From: Lachnospiraceae bacterium
GTDB lineage: Bacteria; Bacillota; Clostridia; Lachnospirales; Lachnospiraceae
Assembly: GCA_024685315.1 (NCBI GenBank)
Contig: JAIKVW010000054.1
Coordinates: forward strand, 82,171-146,170
DNA: 64,000 nucleotides
Reading direction: 5' to 3'
Part shown: one piece after another, positions 1 through 10,312 of the stretch
Layout: the number at the start of each line of letters is the position of its first letter
Position numbering within the stretch: the stretch's first letter is position 1
Translations under genes and position numbers: made by a program
The notes under the pieces: generated by a model
The model's input: the letters and a program-made list of their open reading frames with translations, nothing else
What the model was told of the DNA's origin: nothing
Databases searched by the model: none

Positions 1-58
1 TTCCCGCTTACATCGCTGTGGGGAATTATCTTTTAAGCCTGATCTGTTAATATTAAAG

Positions 59-104
59 CAAAAAGCTGAGCATCCGGCGCACAGCCGTCTGCTCAGCTTT
101 TTTA
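59..104. terminator. Bidirectional intrinsic terminator
   Basis: A hairpin with 12-bp arms (AAAAGCTGAGCA at 61-72 and its complement at 90-101) is flanked by A and T runs, so it can terminate transcription on both strands. It lies downstream of the cyclophilin gene on the minus strand. Bases 1-58 hold no feature I can support. Confidence 0.8.
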
Positions 105-159
105 CATTCTCGCTCCGGAACAGAGCCGTATAAAGGGCTCCTCTCCATCATGCCGCCAT

Positions 160-951
160 TTACTGCATATTTTCTCTTACCGTGATACTCCTGATTATAG
201 GCTGCTCCTCGTCCTTGATAGTCCCGTTGCTGTCGGTGGGCTTCGCGTCGCTGCAGATCCTGTCCACTATATCCTGCCCGGAGATCACATAGCCGAACGC
301 AGCGTAATTTCCATCCAGAAATGTGCTGTCCTTCTGGACAATGAAGAACTGGGAACTTGCGCTGTTCGGATCTTTCGCTCTCGCCATGGAGATCGCTCCG
401 GCAACGTGCGTTATGGGATTTACCACCCCGTTCGAGGAGAACTCCCCTTCTATAGTGGTCCCGCTGCCGCCGGACCCGTTCCCGTTCGGATCTCCGCCCT
501 GCATCATGAATCCGTTCATTATGCGGTGGAAAGTCAGCCCGTCGTAAAAGCCCTCATTTGCAAGGTTTACGAAATTCTTTACCGTTACCGGGGCAATGGT
601 CTTGTCAAGGGCCACGGTTATGGTCCCGTAATTCTCTATCTCAATGTCCGCGAAAACGAGCTCGTCCCCGGAAATATCAAAAGCCCCTTTGGGAAGCATG
701 ATAGCGGTCTCCGAGGATCCCTCCTTGCCAGCTTCCGTTTCAGGCGCAGCAGTGTCAGCAGATGTTTCCGCCTCCCCGGCACCCCCGCTCTCAGCTGTAT
801 CGGTGACCTCCGCGCTCTCCGCAGCAGCCTCCGTCTGAGCCTGCGCGGACGAACTCCCGGATCCGCTGCTGCCGCAGGCCGCCAGAAGGCACACCGATAA
901 AGCCGCGGCCGCGATCATCATTCCTGCTCTATATTTCCCTAAACTGCACAT
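160..951 (-). CDS. Cyclophilin-type peptidyl-prolyl isomerase lipoprotein
   Basis: Predicted lipid-anchored cyclophilin that isomerises X-Pro bonds in proteins outside the membrane. The start at 951 gives 263 aa and is preceded by GAAAGGAG at about 8 nt; a longer reading back to 1023 would begin at about the promoter's transcription start, so it is rejected. Residues 11-26 form a lipoprotein signal ending in the lipobox LLAAC (Cys26). A low-complexity Ser/Ala/Glu/Thr spacer follows to about residue 95, then a complete cyclophilin domain with FHRIMNGFMMQGGDP and SQFFI, which carry the catalytic Arg and binding residues. It is a single gene with its own promoter, divergent from the VTC gene. 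The family call is secure; the substrates are unknown. Confidence 0.93.
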   Translation of the reverse strand: MCSLGKYRAGMMIAAAALSVCLLAACGSSGSGSSSAQAQTEAAAESAEVTDTAESGGAGEAETSADTAAPETEAGKEGSSETAIMLPKGAFDISGDELVFADIEIENYGTITVALDKTIAPVTVKNFVNLANEGFYDGLTFHRIMNGFMMQGGDPNGNGSGGSGTTIEGEFSSNGVVNPITHVAGAISMARAKDPNSASSQFFIVQKDSTFLDGNYAAFGYVISGQDIVDRICSDAKPTDSNGTIKDEEQPIIRSITVRENMQ

Positions 952-1024
952 ATTGTCAAAGACTCCTTTCAAAAGACTTTTTTCTGCCGGTTCTTTCCCG
1001 CACCTCTGCGAAAAGCCATTCATT

Positions 1025-1053
1025 ATTATATAAAAACCGCACCCGTATTTCCA
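1025..1053 (-). promoter_or_regulatory. Probable promoter of the cyclophilin gene
   Basis: On the minus strand TATAAT (1025-1030) lies 17 bp downstream of TGGAAA (1048-1053), a weak match to -35. The start of transcription would fall near 1018, about 65 nt before the ATG at 951. Confidence 0.45.
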
Positions 1054-1160
1054 TCAAAAAACAAATTTTAAAAACTTTAAGTTCTTTAAGGTAAATTTAG
1101 GGTTCGGCTTTTATAATCCAGTTATCACAAAGAAAATATTCGCAAAGGAGGAATCATAAA

Positions 1161-1991
1161 ATGACAGTTCAGAAGGTTTTTCAGAGACGCGAATTAAAAT
1201 ATATGCTTACACGCAGCCAGCATCAGGCACTGCTTAAGGTCATGGAACCCTACATGCACCTCGACGAGTTCGGGCATTCTACCATCAGGAACATCTATTA
1301 TGATACAGACTCCTTCCGGCTGATCAGAAGATCCATAGAGAAGCCCGCGTACAAAGAAAAGCTCCGCATCCGCAGCTACCGCAAGGCAACCGGTACCAGC
1401 ACCGTATTCGTGGAACTTAAAAAGAAATATGACCACATCGTTTACAAGCGCAGGATGACTCTTCCCGAGAACGAAGCTCTTGAGTGGCTCGCAGGCGGCG
1501 AGAAGCCCGAAGATTCACAGATCGCCAGGGAGATCGAATTCTTCCGCGACTTCTACAAGGAGCTTCATCCCGCAATGTTCCTCAGCTACGAACGCGAAGC
1601 TTACGCTCCTAACCCGGGAAGCCCGATGGAAAGCGGATTCAGGATCACATTCGACGAGAACATCCGCTCACGCAGGGACAATATTTCCCTCGATACCGAG
1701 ATCTGGGGCGACAAGGTCATCTCAGACGACAGCGTACTCATGGAAGTCAAGGCCTTCGGCGGAATGCCTGTATGGCTCACAGATTTCCTCACAGAGAACC
1801 ACATTTTCGGCACTTCATTTTCCAAGTACGGCGCCGCATACACCAAATTCGTCCTCCCGGAAATGACCGCCGGCAGCAGGACATTAGCATACGGAAGATC
1901 CGGCCAGGCAGCCGCATACCGCGGATATGCTTCAGCATCCGGTTTAAATAGATCAAAAAAAGTAAGAACGGAGAGTTATAGATATGCTTAG
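1161..1991 (+). CDS. VTC-domain (polyphosphate polymerase-like) protein
   Basis: 276 aa protein of the VTC/CYTH triphosphate-tunnel type. The N-terminus (QRRELKYML), the YYDTDSF segment near residue 47, the basic strand KEKLRIRSYR near residue 67 and the VELKKK strand are the charged beta-strands expected to line the tunnel that binds polyphosphate or a nucleotide triphosphate. The start has AAAGGAGG about 9 nt upstream. A TATAAT at 1112-1117 may be its -10, but no good -35 is seen. It overlaps the next gene (DUF4956 membrane protein) by 8 bp, a pairing I know from other Clostridia, so the two probably form a membrane complex. The catalytic activity is inferred from the family only. Confidence 0.85.
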   Translation: MTVQKVFQRRELKYMLTRSQHQALLKVMEPYMHLDEFGHSTIRNIYYDTDSFRLIRRSIEKPAYKEKLRIRSYRKATGTSTVFVELKKKYDHIVYKRRMTLPENEALEWLAGGEKPEDSQIAREIEFFRDFYKELHPAMFLSYEREAYAPNPGSPMESGFRITFDENIRSRRDNISLDTEIWGDKVISDDSVLMEVKAFGGMPVWLTDFLTENHIFGTSFSKYGAAYTKFVLPEMTAGSRTLAYGRSGQAAAYRGYASASGLNRSKKVRTESYRYA

Positions 1992-2676
1992 TACAATATT
2001 CCAGAGCGTTTTCAGCTCAAGCACGGTTTCAACAATTTCGGTAACTAATTTCATAATATGTATCGTATTTTCACTGGTCCTCGGACTCCTGATGTCAGTC
2101 GCCTGCATGTTCAGGTCTTCCGTCACCCGGACCTTCGCCCTCACACTTGCGGTCCTCCCCGCAGTGGTCTGCGTAGTAATAATGATGGTCAACGGAAACG
2201 TCGGCACCGGTGTGGCGGTCGCCGGAGCATTCAGCCTCGTAAGGTTCCGTTCAGCACCCGGCACGGCAAAAGAGATCACGATGCTCTTCCTGGCAATGGG
2301 CGCAGGCCTCATCTGCGGCATGGGCTACCTCGGATTCGCAGTACTCTACACCATCATCCTCTGCGCAGCAGTCATGGTCTACACCGTATCCGGTTTCGGC
2401 AGCTCAAAGCATGACATGACCAGGACGCTCCACATAACCGTACCCGAGGATCTCAACTACACCGATTCCTTCAACGACCTCTTCGAGAAGTACACCGTGA
2501 ATTCCGAGCTCGTTAAAGTGAAGACCACCAACATGGGCAGCCTCTACAAGCTCACCTACGACGTCACCCTCAGGAACTCCGAAGCAGAGCGCGACTTCAT
2601 CGACGACCTCCGCGTAAGGAACGGCAACCTCGAGATCGCCCTTGCAAGGCAGGAAAGCAAGACCCAGAACCTGTAA
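1984..2676 (+). CDS. DUF4956 membrane protein
   Basis: 230 aa. Hydrophobic segments lie at roughly residues 20-40, 50-70, 90-108 and 112-135, followed by a soluble C-terminal domain of about 95 residues. The segment GVAVAGAFSLVRFRSAPGT between the third and fourth helices is the most family-like part. It starts inside the end of the VTC gene, so the two are translationally coupled, and a strong terminator follows. The family has no established function; its constant company with VTC-domain proteins suggests a membrane partner in polyphosphate or a related polymer process, which is inference. Confidence 0.85.
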   Translation: MLSTIFQSVFSSSTVSTISVTNFIICIVFSLVLGLLMSVACMFRSSVTRTFALTLAVLPAVVCVVIMMVNGNVGTGVAVAGAFSLVRFRSAPGTAKEITMLFLAMGAGLICGMGYLGFAVLYTIILCAAVMVYTVSGFGSSKHDMTRTLHITVPEDLNYTDSFNDLFEKYTVNSELVKVKTTNMGSLYKLTYDVTLRNSEAERDFIDDLRVRNGNLEIALARQESKTQNL

Positions 2677-2694
2677 TAAAGAATTTTAAAATAG

Positions 2695-2728
2695 AATGTG
2701 CCGGCTTAGGCGAGCCGGCACATTTTTT
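2695..2728 (+). terminator. Intrinsic terminator of the VTC/DUF4956 operon
   Basis: Arms TGTGCCGGCT and AGCCGGCACA around a short loop, followed by a run of six T, about 20 nt after the DUF4956 stop codon. Confidence 0.9.
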
Positions 2729-2770
2729 GTTGTATTTTTGTCTGATTTGTTGTCCAGAACCTGGAAACAC

Positions 2771-2873
2771 ATGAAATATGGCTTATGGACATTAAACACA
2801 TGCGATGCGGCGGGACCTGTCACCAACAAAACAGTTCTCCTGCATACTCCCCGGAAAAGGGGCTGCCTGACTG
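2771..2873. repeat. Copy A of a two-copy intergenic element with terminator hairpin
   Basis: Contains ATGAAATATGG (2771-2781), the 14-mer CACCAACAAAACAG (2821-2834) and a hairpin (2832-2873, closing around a CCCC/GGGG stem with GGAAAA loop). The same ordered parts recur at 23053-23125. Read on the minus strand, the hairpin is followed by CTGTTTTGTTGG, so it can terminate carB transcription. Copy A carries about 29 extra bases between its first two conserved blocks. Confidence 0.6.
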
Positions 2874-2908
2874 CTTTTGACATGCTTTGCGGATACAGCA
2901 TTTCTCCT

Positions 2909-5900
2909 TCATTCCGCATCGATCGTGGAAACACCAAAAGTCACTTCTTCCAGGACGTCCAGCAGCAGACGGACAGTATCCAGTGAAGTCAGCATGGTGA
3001 TATTATTCTGCGCCGCTGCACGGCGGATGGCCACGCCGTCACCGTAGTGGACCCCGGAAAACACAGCCCTTGTATTGATCACATAACTCACATATCCGGA
3101 TCGAATAGAATCAAGTACTTCTTCACTCCCCTCGCTTGGCTTGCGCCGTATCCTGGTGCGAATACCGTGAGCTCTGAGGACTTCACCTGTCAGCGTTGTG
3201 GCTTCAATATTGAAACCCATGTCATAAAAGCGCCGGATCAGAGGTACCGTCTCCTCTTTGTCCTCGTCCGCAACGCTTACCAGAACAGTGCCGTAGTTGC
3301 GAAGTTTGAGCCCTGCAGCCATCATAGCTTTGTAAGCTGCCCGATGAAGCTTTTTGTCATATCCGATCGCTTCGCCGGTTGATTTCATTTCCGGAGAAAG
3401 ATACGCATCCATTCCCCGAAGCTTGGAAAACGAAAAGGCTGGTACCTTGACGTAGTAGCGTTTCTTTTCCTCCGGATACCGATCTGTGATCCCCTGCTCC
3501 TGAAGTGTCACGCCAAGCATAGCGAGCGTCCCGATGTCGGCAAGGCTGTAACCGGTCGCTTTGGAGAGAAAAGGTACGGTACGCGAAGAACGCGGGTTTA
3601 CCTCGATCACATATACCTTTTCGGAACTGTCAACTATGAACTGAATATTAAACAGACCCACGATTCCGATCCCCAGGCCGAGCTTTTCGGTATAATCCAG
3701 GATCGTCTTCTTCACATCTTCCGATAAGCTGTACGAAGGATATACGCTGATGGAGTCCCCGGAATGGATCCCGGTCCGCTCTACCAGCTCCATGATCCCC
3801 GGCACAAATACCTGCCGGCCGTCGCAGACCGCGTCAACTTCCACTTCTTTCCCCCGGACATAATGGTCGACCAGAACAGGTTTATCCTTGTCAACCTCGA
3901 CCGCGTTCTTCAGATAATCCCACATGGATTCTTCCTTCGCCACGATCTGCATGGCCCGGCCTCCAAGCACAAAACTCGGCCGCACCAGCACGGGATACCC
4001 TATCTCCCTGGCAGCCTGAACGCCGGCCTCTATGCTTGTTACTGCCTGTCCGGTGGGCTGCGGGATCTTCAGCTCCAGGAGGAGCTTTTCGAATAAATCG
4101 CGGTTTTCTGCGCGGTCGATCGCCTCGCAGCCGGTTCCGATTATCTTCACCCCCCGGTCCTTGAGCGGCTGCGCAAGGTTGATTGCTGTCTGGCCGCCCA
4201 GGGAAACAATGACTCCCTCCGGCTGCTCCAGCATGATGATATTCATCACGTCTTCCTCGCAGAGCGGCTCAAAATAAAGCTTGTCGGAGCAGGTGTAATC
4301 CGTCGAGACCGTCTCCGGATTGTTATTTATAATGATTGCTTCGTACCCGGCTTTCCTGATCGTCTGCACGGCATGCACGGTAGAATAGTCAAATTCCACT
4401 CCCTGCCCGATGCGGATGGGGCCGGAACCAAGCACTACTATCTTTTTCTTTTCGGATACGACGGACTCATTCTCCTCTTCGTATGTGGAATAGAAATAAG
4501 GAATGTAACTGTCAAATTCAGAAGCGCAGCTGTCGATCATTTTATAGACCGGAAAGATTCCGCGGGCGGCCCTCAGCCGGAAAATATCAATCTCGCTTTT
4601 GTCCCAGAGTCTGGCGATCTCTCTGTCGGAAAAACCCATTTTCTTCGCGGCATATAGCTCCCGCGAGTCCGAAGGGTGCGCCGCGAGCCTACTCTCTTCC
4701 TCGACAATTTTCATGACCTTGTTTATGAAGAAGCGGTCGATCCCGGTGACCCTGCAGATGCTTTCCAGGTCCGAACCGCGCCGTAAAAGCTCTGCAGCCG
4801 CATAGATCCGGTCATCGGTCCCGATATTGATATATTCAAGCAGATCCGGCGTCTCAACCAGGTCGAACTTGTCCAGGTGAATATGAAAGGCCCCGGTCTC
4901 CAGCGACCGTATTCCTTTCAGAAGGCTTTCTTCAAAGGTCCTTCCCACGCTCATGACTTCGCCGGTAGCCTTCATCTGAGTGGAAAGCGTGTTATTGGCG
5001 TCCGCGAATTTATCGAACGGGAACCTGGGCAGCTTTGTCACCACGTAATCCAGCGCAGGTTCAAATGATGCAGGCGTGTTCGCAAGCATTATTTCATCCA
5101 GCCTCATTCCGACGCCGATCTTGGCCGAGACCCGCGCTATCGGGTATCCCGAGGCTTTTGAGGCAAGCGCCGAGGAACGGGAAACGCGGGGATTTACCTC
5201 GATCAGATAATATTGGAACGAGTTCGGATCCAGAGCAAACTGCACGTTGCATCCGCCTTCGATCTTAAGCGCGCGGATGATCTTAAGCGCGCTGTCTCTC
5301 AGCATTTGGTATTCCTTGTTGGTCAGCGTCTGGGAGGGACAGACCACGATCGAGTCGCCGGTATGTATCCCGACAGGGTCGAGGTTCTCCATGTTGCAGA
5401 TGGTGACCGCGGTGTCATTGCTGTCGCGGATGACCTCGTATTCGATCTCCTTAAAGCCCTTGACGCTCTTCTCCACCAGCACCTGGTGCACAGGGGAAAG
5501 CTCGAGGGCATTTTTTATAATTTCCGCGCATTCTTCGGGGTCATCGGCAAATCCGCCTCCCGTGCCGCCGAGCGTAAAGGCGGGCCTTAGCACGACCGGA
5601 TAGCCGATCTCTCCGGCGATCCCCAGTCCTTCTTCTATCGAGGAGGCGACGTCCGAAGGGAGAGTCGGCTCACCCAGGGATTCGCATAGCTTTTTGAACT
5701 GTTCCCGGTCTTCGGCCTGCTCTATGGATGCGCTGCGTGTCCCGAGAAGCTCAACGCGGCATTCCGCTAGAATGCCTTTTTTTTCAAGCTGGATGGCAAG
5801 ATTCAGCCCGGTCTGGCCTCCGATCCCGGGAAGGATCGCGTCGGGCCGCTCATATCGGATGGTCTTCGCGATGTATTCCAGCGTCAGCGGCTCCATGTAT

Positions 5901-6091
5901 ACCTTATCTGCGATAGAGGTATCAGTCATGATAGTTGCCGGATTTGAATTGCACAGGATCACCTCGTAACCCTCTTCTTTCAGCGCGAGGCAGGCCTGTG
6001 TTCCAGCGTAGTCAAACTCCGCGGCCTGGCCTATCACGATGGGACCGGATCCGATTACCAGTATCTTTCTGATGTCAGTTCTTTTAGGCAT
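2909..6091 (-). CDS. carB: Carbamoyl-phosphate synthase large subunit
   Basis: 1060 aa, full length. It makes carbamoyl phosphate from bicarbonate, two ATP and ammonia delivered by CarA, for pyrimidine and arginine synthesis. Two homologous synthetase halves are clear: each opens with a GSGP..IGQ..EFDY nucleotide-binding stretch (near residues 15 and 555) and has an ATP-grasp core with EVNPR(V/S)SRSSAL or EVNPRSSRTVPFLSK. The last 130 residues match the allosteric MGS-like domain. The start at 6091 has GGAGG 9 nt upstream; an in-frame ATG at 6100 sits directly on that GGAGG and is less likely. It overlaps the end of carA by 8 bases and is the last gene of the minus-strand glutamine arm. Confidence 0.97.
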   Translation of the reverse strand: MPKRTDIRKILVIGSGPIVIGQAAEFDYAGTQACLALKEEGYEVILCNSNPATIMTDTSIADKVYMEPLTLEYIAKTIRYERPDAILPGIGGQTGLNLAIQLEKKGILAECRVELLGTRSASIEQAEDREQFKKLCESLGEPTLPSDVASSIEEGLGIAGEIGYPVVLRPAFTLGGTGGGFADDPEECAEIIKNALELSPVHQVLVEKSVKGFKEIEYEVIRDSNDTAVTICNMENLDPVGIHTGDSIVVCPSQTLTNKEYQMLRDSALKIIRALKIEGGCNVQFALDPNSFQYYLIEVNPRVSRSSALASKASGYPIARVSAKIGVGMRLDEIMLANTPASFEPALDYVVTKLPRFPFDKFADANNTLSTQMKATGEVMSVGRTFEESLLKGIRSLETGAFHIHLDKFDLVETPDLLEYINIGTDDRIYAAAELLRRGSDLESICRVTGIDRFFINKVMKIVEEESRLAAHPSDSRELYAAKKMGFSDREIARLWDKSEIDIFRLRAARGIFPVYKMIDSCASEFDSYIPYFYSTYEEENESVVSEKKKIVVLGSGPIRIGQGVEFDYSTVHAVQTIRKAGYEAIIINNNPETVSTDYTCSDKLYFEPLCEEDVMNIIMLEQPEGVIVSLGGQTAINLAQPLKDRGVKIIGTGCEAIDRAENRDLFEKLLLELKIPQPTGQAVTSIEAGVQAAREIGYPVLVRPSFVLGGRAMQIVAKEESMWDYLKNAVEVDKDKPVLVDHYVRGKEVEVDAVCDGRQVFVPGIMELVERTGIHSGDSISVYPSYSLSEDVKKTILDYTEKLGLGIGIVGLFNIQFIVDSSEKVYVIEVNPRSSRTVPFLSKATGYSLADIGTLAMLGVTLQEQGITDRYPEEKKRYYVKVPAFSFSKLRGMDAYLSPEMKSTGEAIGYDKKLHRAAYKAMMAAGLKLRNYGTVLVSVADEDKEETVPLIRRFYDMGFNIEATTLTGEVLRAHGIRTRIRRKPSEGSEEVLDSIRSGYVSYVINTRAVFSGVHYGDGVAIRRAAAQNNITMLTSLDTVRLLLDVLEEVTFGVSTIDAE

Positions 6092-7178
6092 GGTCCCCAT
6101 CCTCCATCATGCGAATAAACCGGTCAAACAGATGCCCGCTGTCCTGCGGCCCCGGCGCGCTTTCCGGGTGATACTGTACGCTGAACACCCTGTCCTTTTC
6201 GCAGCTTATCCCCTCGACCGTACCGTCAAGGATATTACGGTGAGTCACCCTGAGCGGAGTGTCCGGAATGCTGTCTTCATCCACGGCGTAGGAATGGTTC
6301 TGCGAGGTGATCTCGATCTTTCCGGTCTCCAGATCCCTGACAGGATGGTTGCCGCCGCGGTGTCCGAATTTCAGCTTATATGTCTTCGCGCCGTAAGCCA
6401 GCGAAATGATCTGATGTCCGAGGCATATCCCGAAGATAGGACGGTATCCGATAAGTAAGCGGATAGTTTCGATTACCTCCGGAACGCTTGTCGGATCGCC
6501 GGGCCCATTCGAGAGGAAGATCCCGTCGGGTCCCAGAGCACGGATACGGTCCGCGGGAGTGTTCCAGGGCACGACCGTCACGCGGCATCCCCTGCCAGTA
6601 AGAGACCTCACGATATTACGCTTCATTCCGCAGTCTATTGCCACAACGTGATGACCTGTGTTTTCCGCCCCTGCCTTCCATGGGGCACGGCAGCTTACCC
6701 GGCTTACTGCGTCCTTCGGCATCCTGCAGCAGGCAAGTCTGCTCAACCCTTCGTCCAGCGGCATTTCTGCATCAGTCAGAAGCGCCTTCCTGCTGCCGAA
6801 ATCGCGGATCGAGCGGTTCAGCCTGCGGGTATCCACGCCGCTGATCCCGGAGATCCCGTACTGCTTCATTACCTCCCCAAGGGTCTGCACCGAGCGGAAA
6901 TTGGAGGGACGGTCATTGTACTCGCGCACGATCAGAGCCCCTATTGCAGGGATCTCTGTCTCATAATCATCCTCAGCCATTCCGTAATTGCCGATCAGCG
7001 GATAGGTCATCACTACCGCCTGGTCCGAGTAGGAGGGGTCGGAGAGTATCTCCTGGTATCCGACCATGGAGGTATTGAAGACTATCTCAAGGATCTTCTC
7101 CTTCTCCGCCCCGAAAGCATACCCGTAATATTCCTGTCCGTCTTCCAGAATGATCTTTCTGTTTGGAGTCCCTGTCAT
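6084..7178 (-). CDS. carA: Carbamoyl-phosphate synthase small subunit (glutaminase)
   Basis: 364 aa. It hydrolyses glutamine and channels ammonia to CarB. The N-terminal CPSase small-chain domain is followed by a class I amidotransferase domain: FLSNGPGDP (oxyanion region), FGICLGHQ with the nucleophilic Cys, and VQYHPE carrying the His and Glu of the triad. The start is ambiguous between ATG 7178 (AGGTG 8 nt upstream) and GTG 7193 (GAGAGG upstream, overlapping the purF stop); I prefer 7178 because family members begin shortly before the KIILEDGQ strand. It is tightly packed between purF and carB in one operon. Confidence 0.95.
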   Translation of the reverse strand: MTGTPNRKIILEDGQEYYGYAFGAEKEKILEIVFNTSMVGYQEILSDPSYSDQAVVMTYPLIGNYGMAEDDYETEIPAIGALIVREYNDRPSNFRSVQTLGEVMKQYGISGISGVDTRRLNRSIRDFGSRKALLTDAEMPLDEGLSRLACCRMPKDAVSRVSCRAPWKAGAENTGHHVVAIDCGMKRNIVRSLTGRGCRVTVVPWNTPADRIRALGPDGIFLSNGPGDPTSVPEVIETIRLLIGYRPIFGICLGHQIISLAYGAKTYKLKFGHRGGNHPVRDLETGKIEITSQNHSYAVDEDSIPDTPLRVTHRNILDGTVEGISCEKDRVFSVQYHPESAPGPQDSGHLFDRFIRMMEDGDHA

Positions 7179-7189
7179 TGCCCAGCACC

Positions 7190-8605
7190 TCACTTTATCC
7201 TCTCCGAGAGCCTCGCTTCAAAGCGGTTTTTCCTTGTATCTTCCGGTATCTTTGTGGGATAAATGCCGTCAAAGCAGGAGCTGCAGTAATCCTGGCTGCC
7301 TGCGAGCTCCCCAAGGCTTTCCACCGGAAGGAAGCCGAGCGAATCCACCCCGATCATCTCCGCTATTTCCGGCACCGTGTGATGGCAGGCGATCAGGTTT
7401 TCCTGCGAATCGATGTCCGTGCCGTAAAAGCATGGGTAGAGGAAAGGCGGGGCGGAGACCCTCATATGAATCTCCTTTGCGCCGGCATCCCTGAGCAGCG
7501 ACACGATATGTCCGCTCGTCGTGCCGCGCACGATAGAGTCGTCGATCAGGACAATGCTTTTTCCCTTCACGGCCTCTTCGACCGCGGAGAGCTTAATATT
7601 CACCTGGTCCAGCCTGTCTCCGGGGGCGATAAATGTCCTTCCGATATATTTATTTTTAATGAGCCCGATGCCGTAGGGAATACCTGACTCCCTGCTGTAT
7701 CCGAGCGCGGCGTCCAGCCCTGAATCCGGAACGCCGATCACGAGGTCAGCCTGGACCGGATGAGCTTTCGCAAGCACCTTCCCGGCTTTTATCCGGGCCA
7801 TATGCACCGAACGTCCGTCAATGACCGAATCAGGCCGAGCGAAATAAATGTATTCAAAGACGCAGAATTTTTTCAGTTTTTTCCCGCAGTGTTCCCGGCG
7901 CGAGGTGATCCCCGCCCGGCTGAATATCAATATTTCCCCCGGCTCGATATCGCGCACGAACTTCGCCCCGACCGCCTTTAGCGCGCAGTCTTCGGAAGCA
8001 ACGATATACGTTCCGTCCTCTGTCTTTCCGTAGCAGAGCGGACGGAAACCGTAAGGATCTCTAGCACAGATCAGCTTCTGCGGAGACATGAGGATAAGCG
8101 AGTAGGCGCCCTCCAGAGTATTCATGGCCCTGCTGAGGGCCTCCTCTATCGAGGGTGAACTAAGCCTCTCTTTAGTGACGATATAGGCAATGGTCTCGGT
8201 ATCGCTGGAGGTGTGGAAGATCGCCCCGGTAAGTTCCAGGGCAGACCGCAGCTCCGCGGCATTTGAAAGATTCCCATTGTGCGCAATCGCCATCCGGCCC
8301 TTCTGGTGGTTCACTTCTATCGGCTGGCAGTTGCTACGGTTCGAGGCACCTGTTGTTCCGTAGCGGGTGTGGGCCACAGCCATCGTCCCTTCCGGGTATG
8401 CGGCGAGCACATCCTTTGAGAAAACTTCGCTCACCAGCCCCAGGTCCTTATGAGACACAAATAATCCGTCATCATTTACAATGATCCCGCAGCTCTCCTG
8501 CCCTCTGTGCTGCAGCGCGTACAGCCCGTAATAGCAGATCCGCGCCGCGTCGGCCGGCCTGTCCGCCATCACTCCAAAAACACCGCACTCTTCATGAATA
8601 CTCAT
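7190..8605 (-). CDS. purF: Amidophosphoribosyltransferase
   Basis: 471 aa. First committed step of purine synthesis: PRPP plus glutamine to phosphoribosylamine. The N-terminus MSIHEEC has the short propeptide expected to be cleaved so that Cys7 becomes the N-terminal nucleophile, followed by the Ntn amidotransferase domain (YALQHRGQES). The C-terminal half is a phosphoribosyltransferase domain with the PRPP loop VLIDDSIVRGTTS. Cysteines in CVFEYIYF, in YPCFYG and in the pair YCSSC match the four ligands of the 4Fe-4S cluster of the Bacillus-type enzyme, so this is the oxygen-sensitive Fe-S class. It lies 5 nt after pyrG. A purine-specific leader is not seen, which fits co-transcription with other glutamine users. 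Confidence 0.96.
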   Translation of the reverse strand: MSIHEECGVFGVMADRPADAARICYYGLYALQHRGQESCGIIVNDDGLFVSHKDLGLVSEVFSKDVLAAYPEGTMAVAHTRYGTTGASNRSNCQPIEVNHQKGRMAIAHNGNLSNAAELRSALELTGAIFHTSSDTETIAYIVTKERLSSPSIEEALSRAMNTLEGAYSLILMSPQKLICARDPYGFRPLCYGKTEDGTYIVASEDCALKAVGAKFVRDIEPGEILIFSRAGITSRREHCGKKLKKFCVFEYIYFARPDSVIDGRSVHMARIKAGKVLAKAHPVQADLVIGVPDSGLDAALGYSRESGIPYGIGLIKNKYIGRTFIAPGDRLDQVNIKLSAVEEAVKGKSIVLIDDSIVRGTTSGHIVSLLRDAGAKEIHMRVSAPPFLYPCFYGTDIDSQENLIACHHTVPEIAEMIGVDSLGFLPVESLGELAGSQDYCSSCFDGIYPTKIPEDTRKNRFEARLSERIK

Positions 8606-8610
8606 TCTTA

Positions 8611-10230
<1,620 letters not shown>

Positions 10231-10312
10231 TTACTCACGTTATGCCCGGGACATACTCCTCTTAAGGGCAGAGCATGCCTCGGGCCGGTCAAAGTTTCTC
10301 CGATGAAATATG

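Noticed and set aside
406..900. 164-aa open frame on the + strand
   Set aside because: Antisense to the cyclophilin lipoprotein; no ribosome binding site or family pattern.
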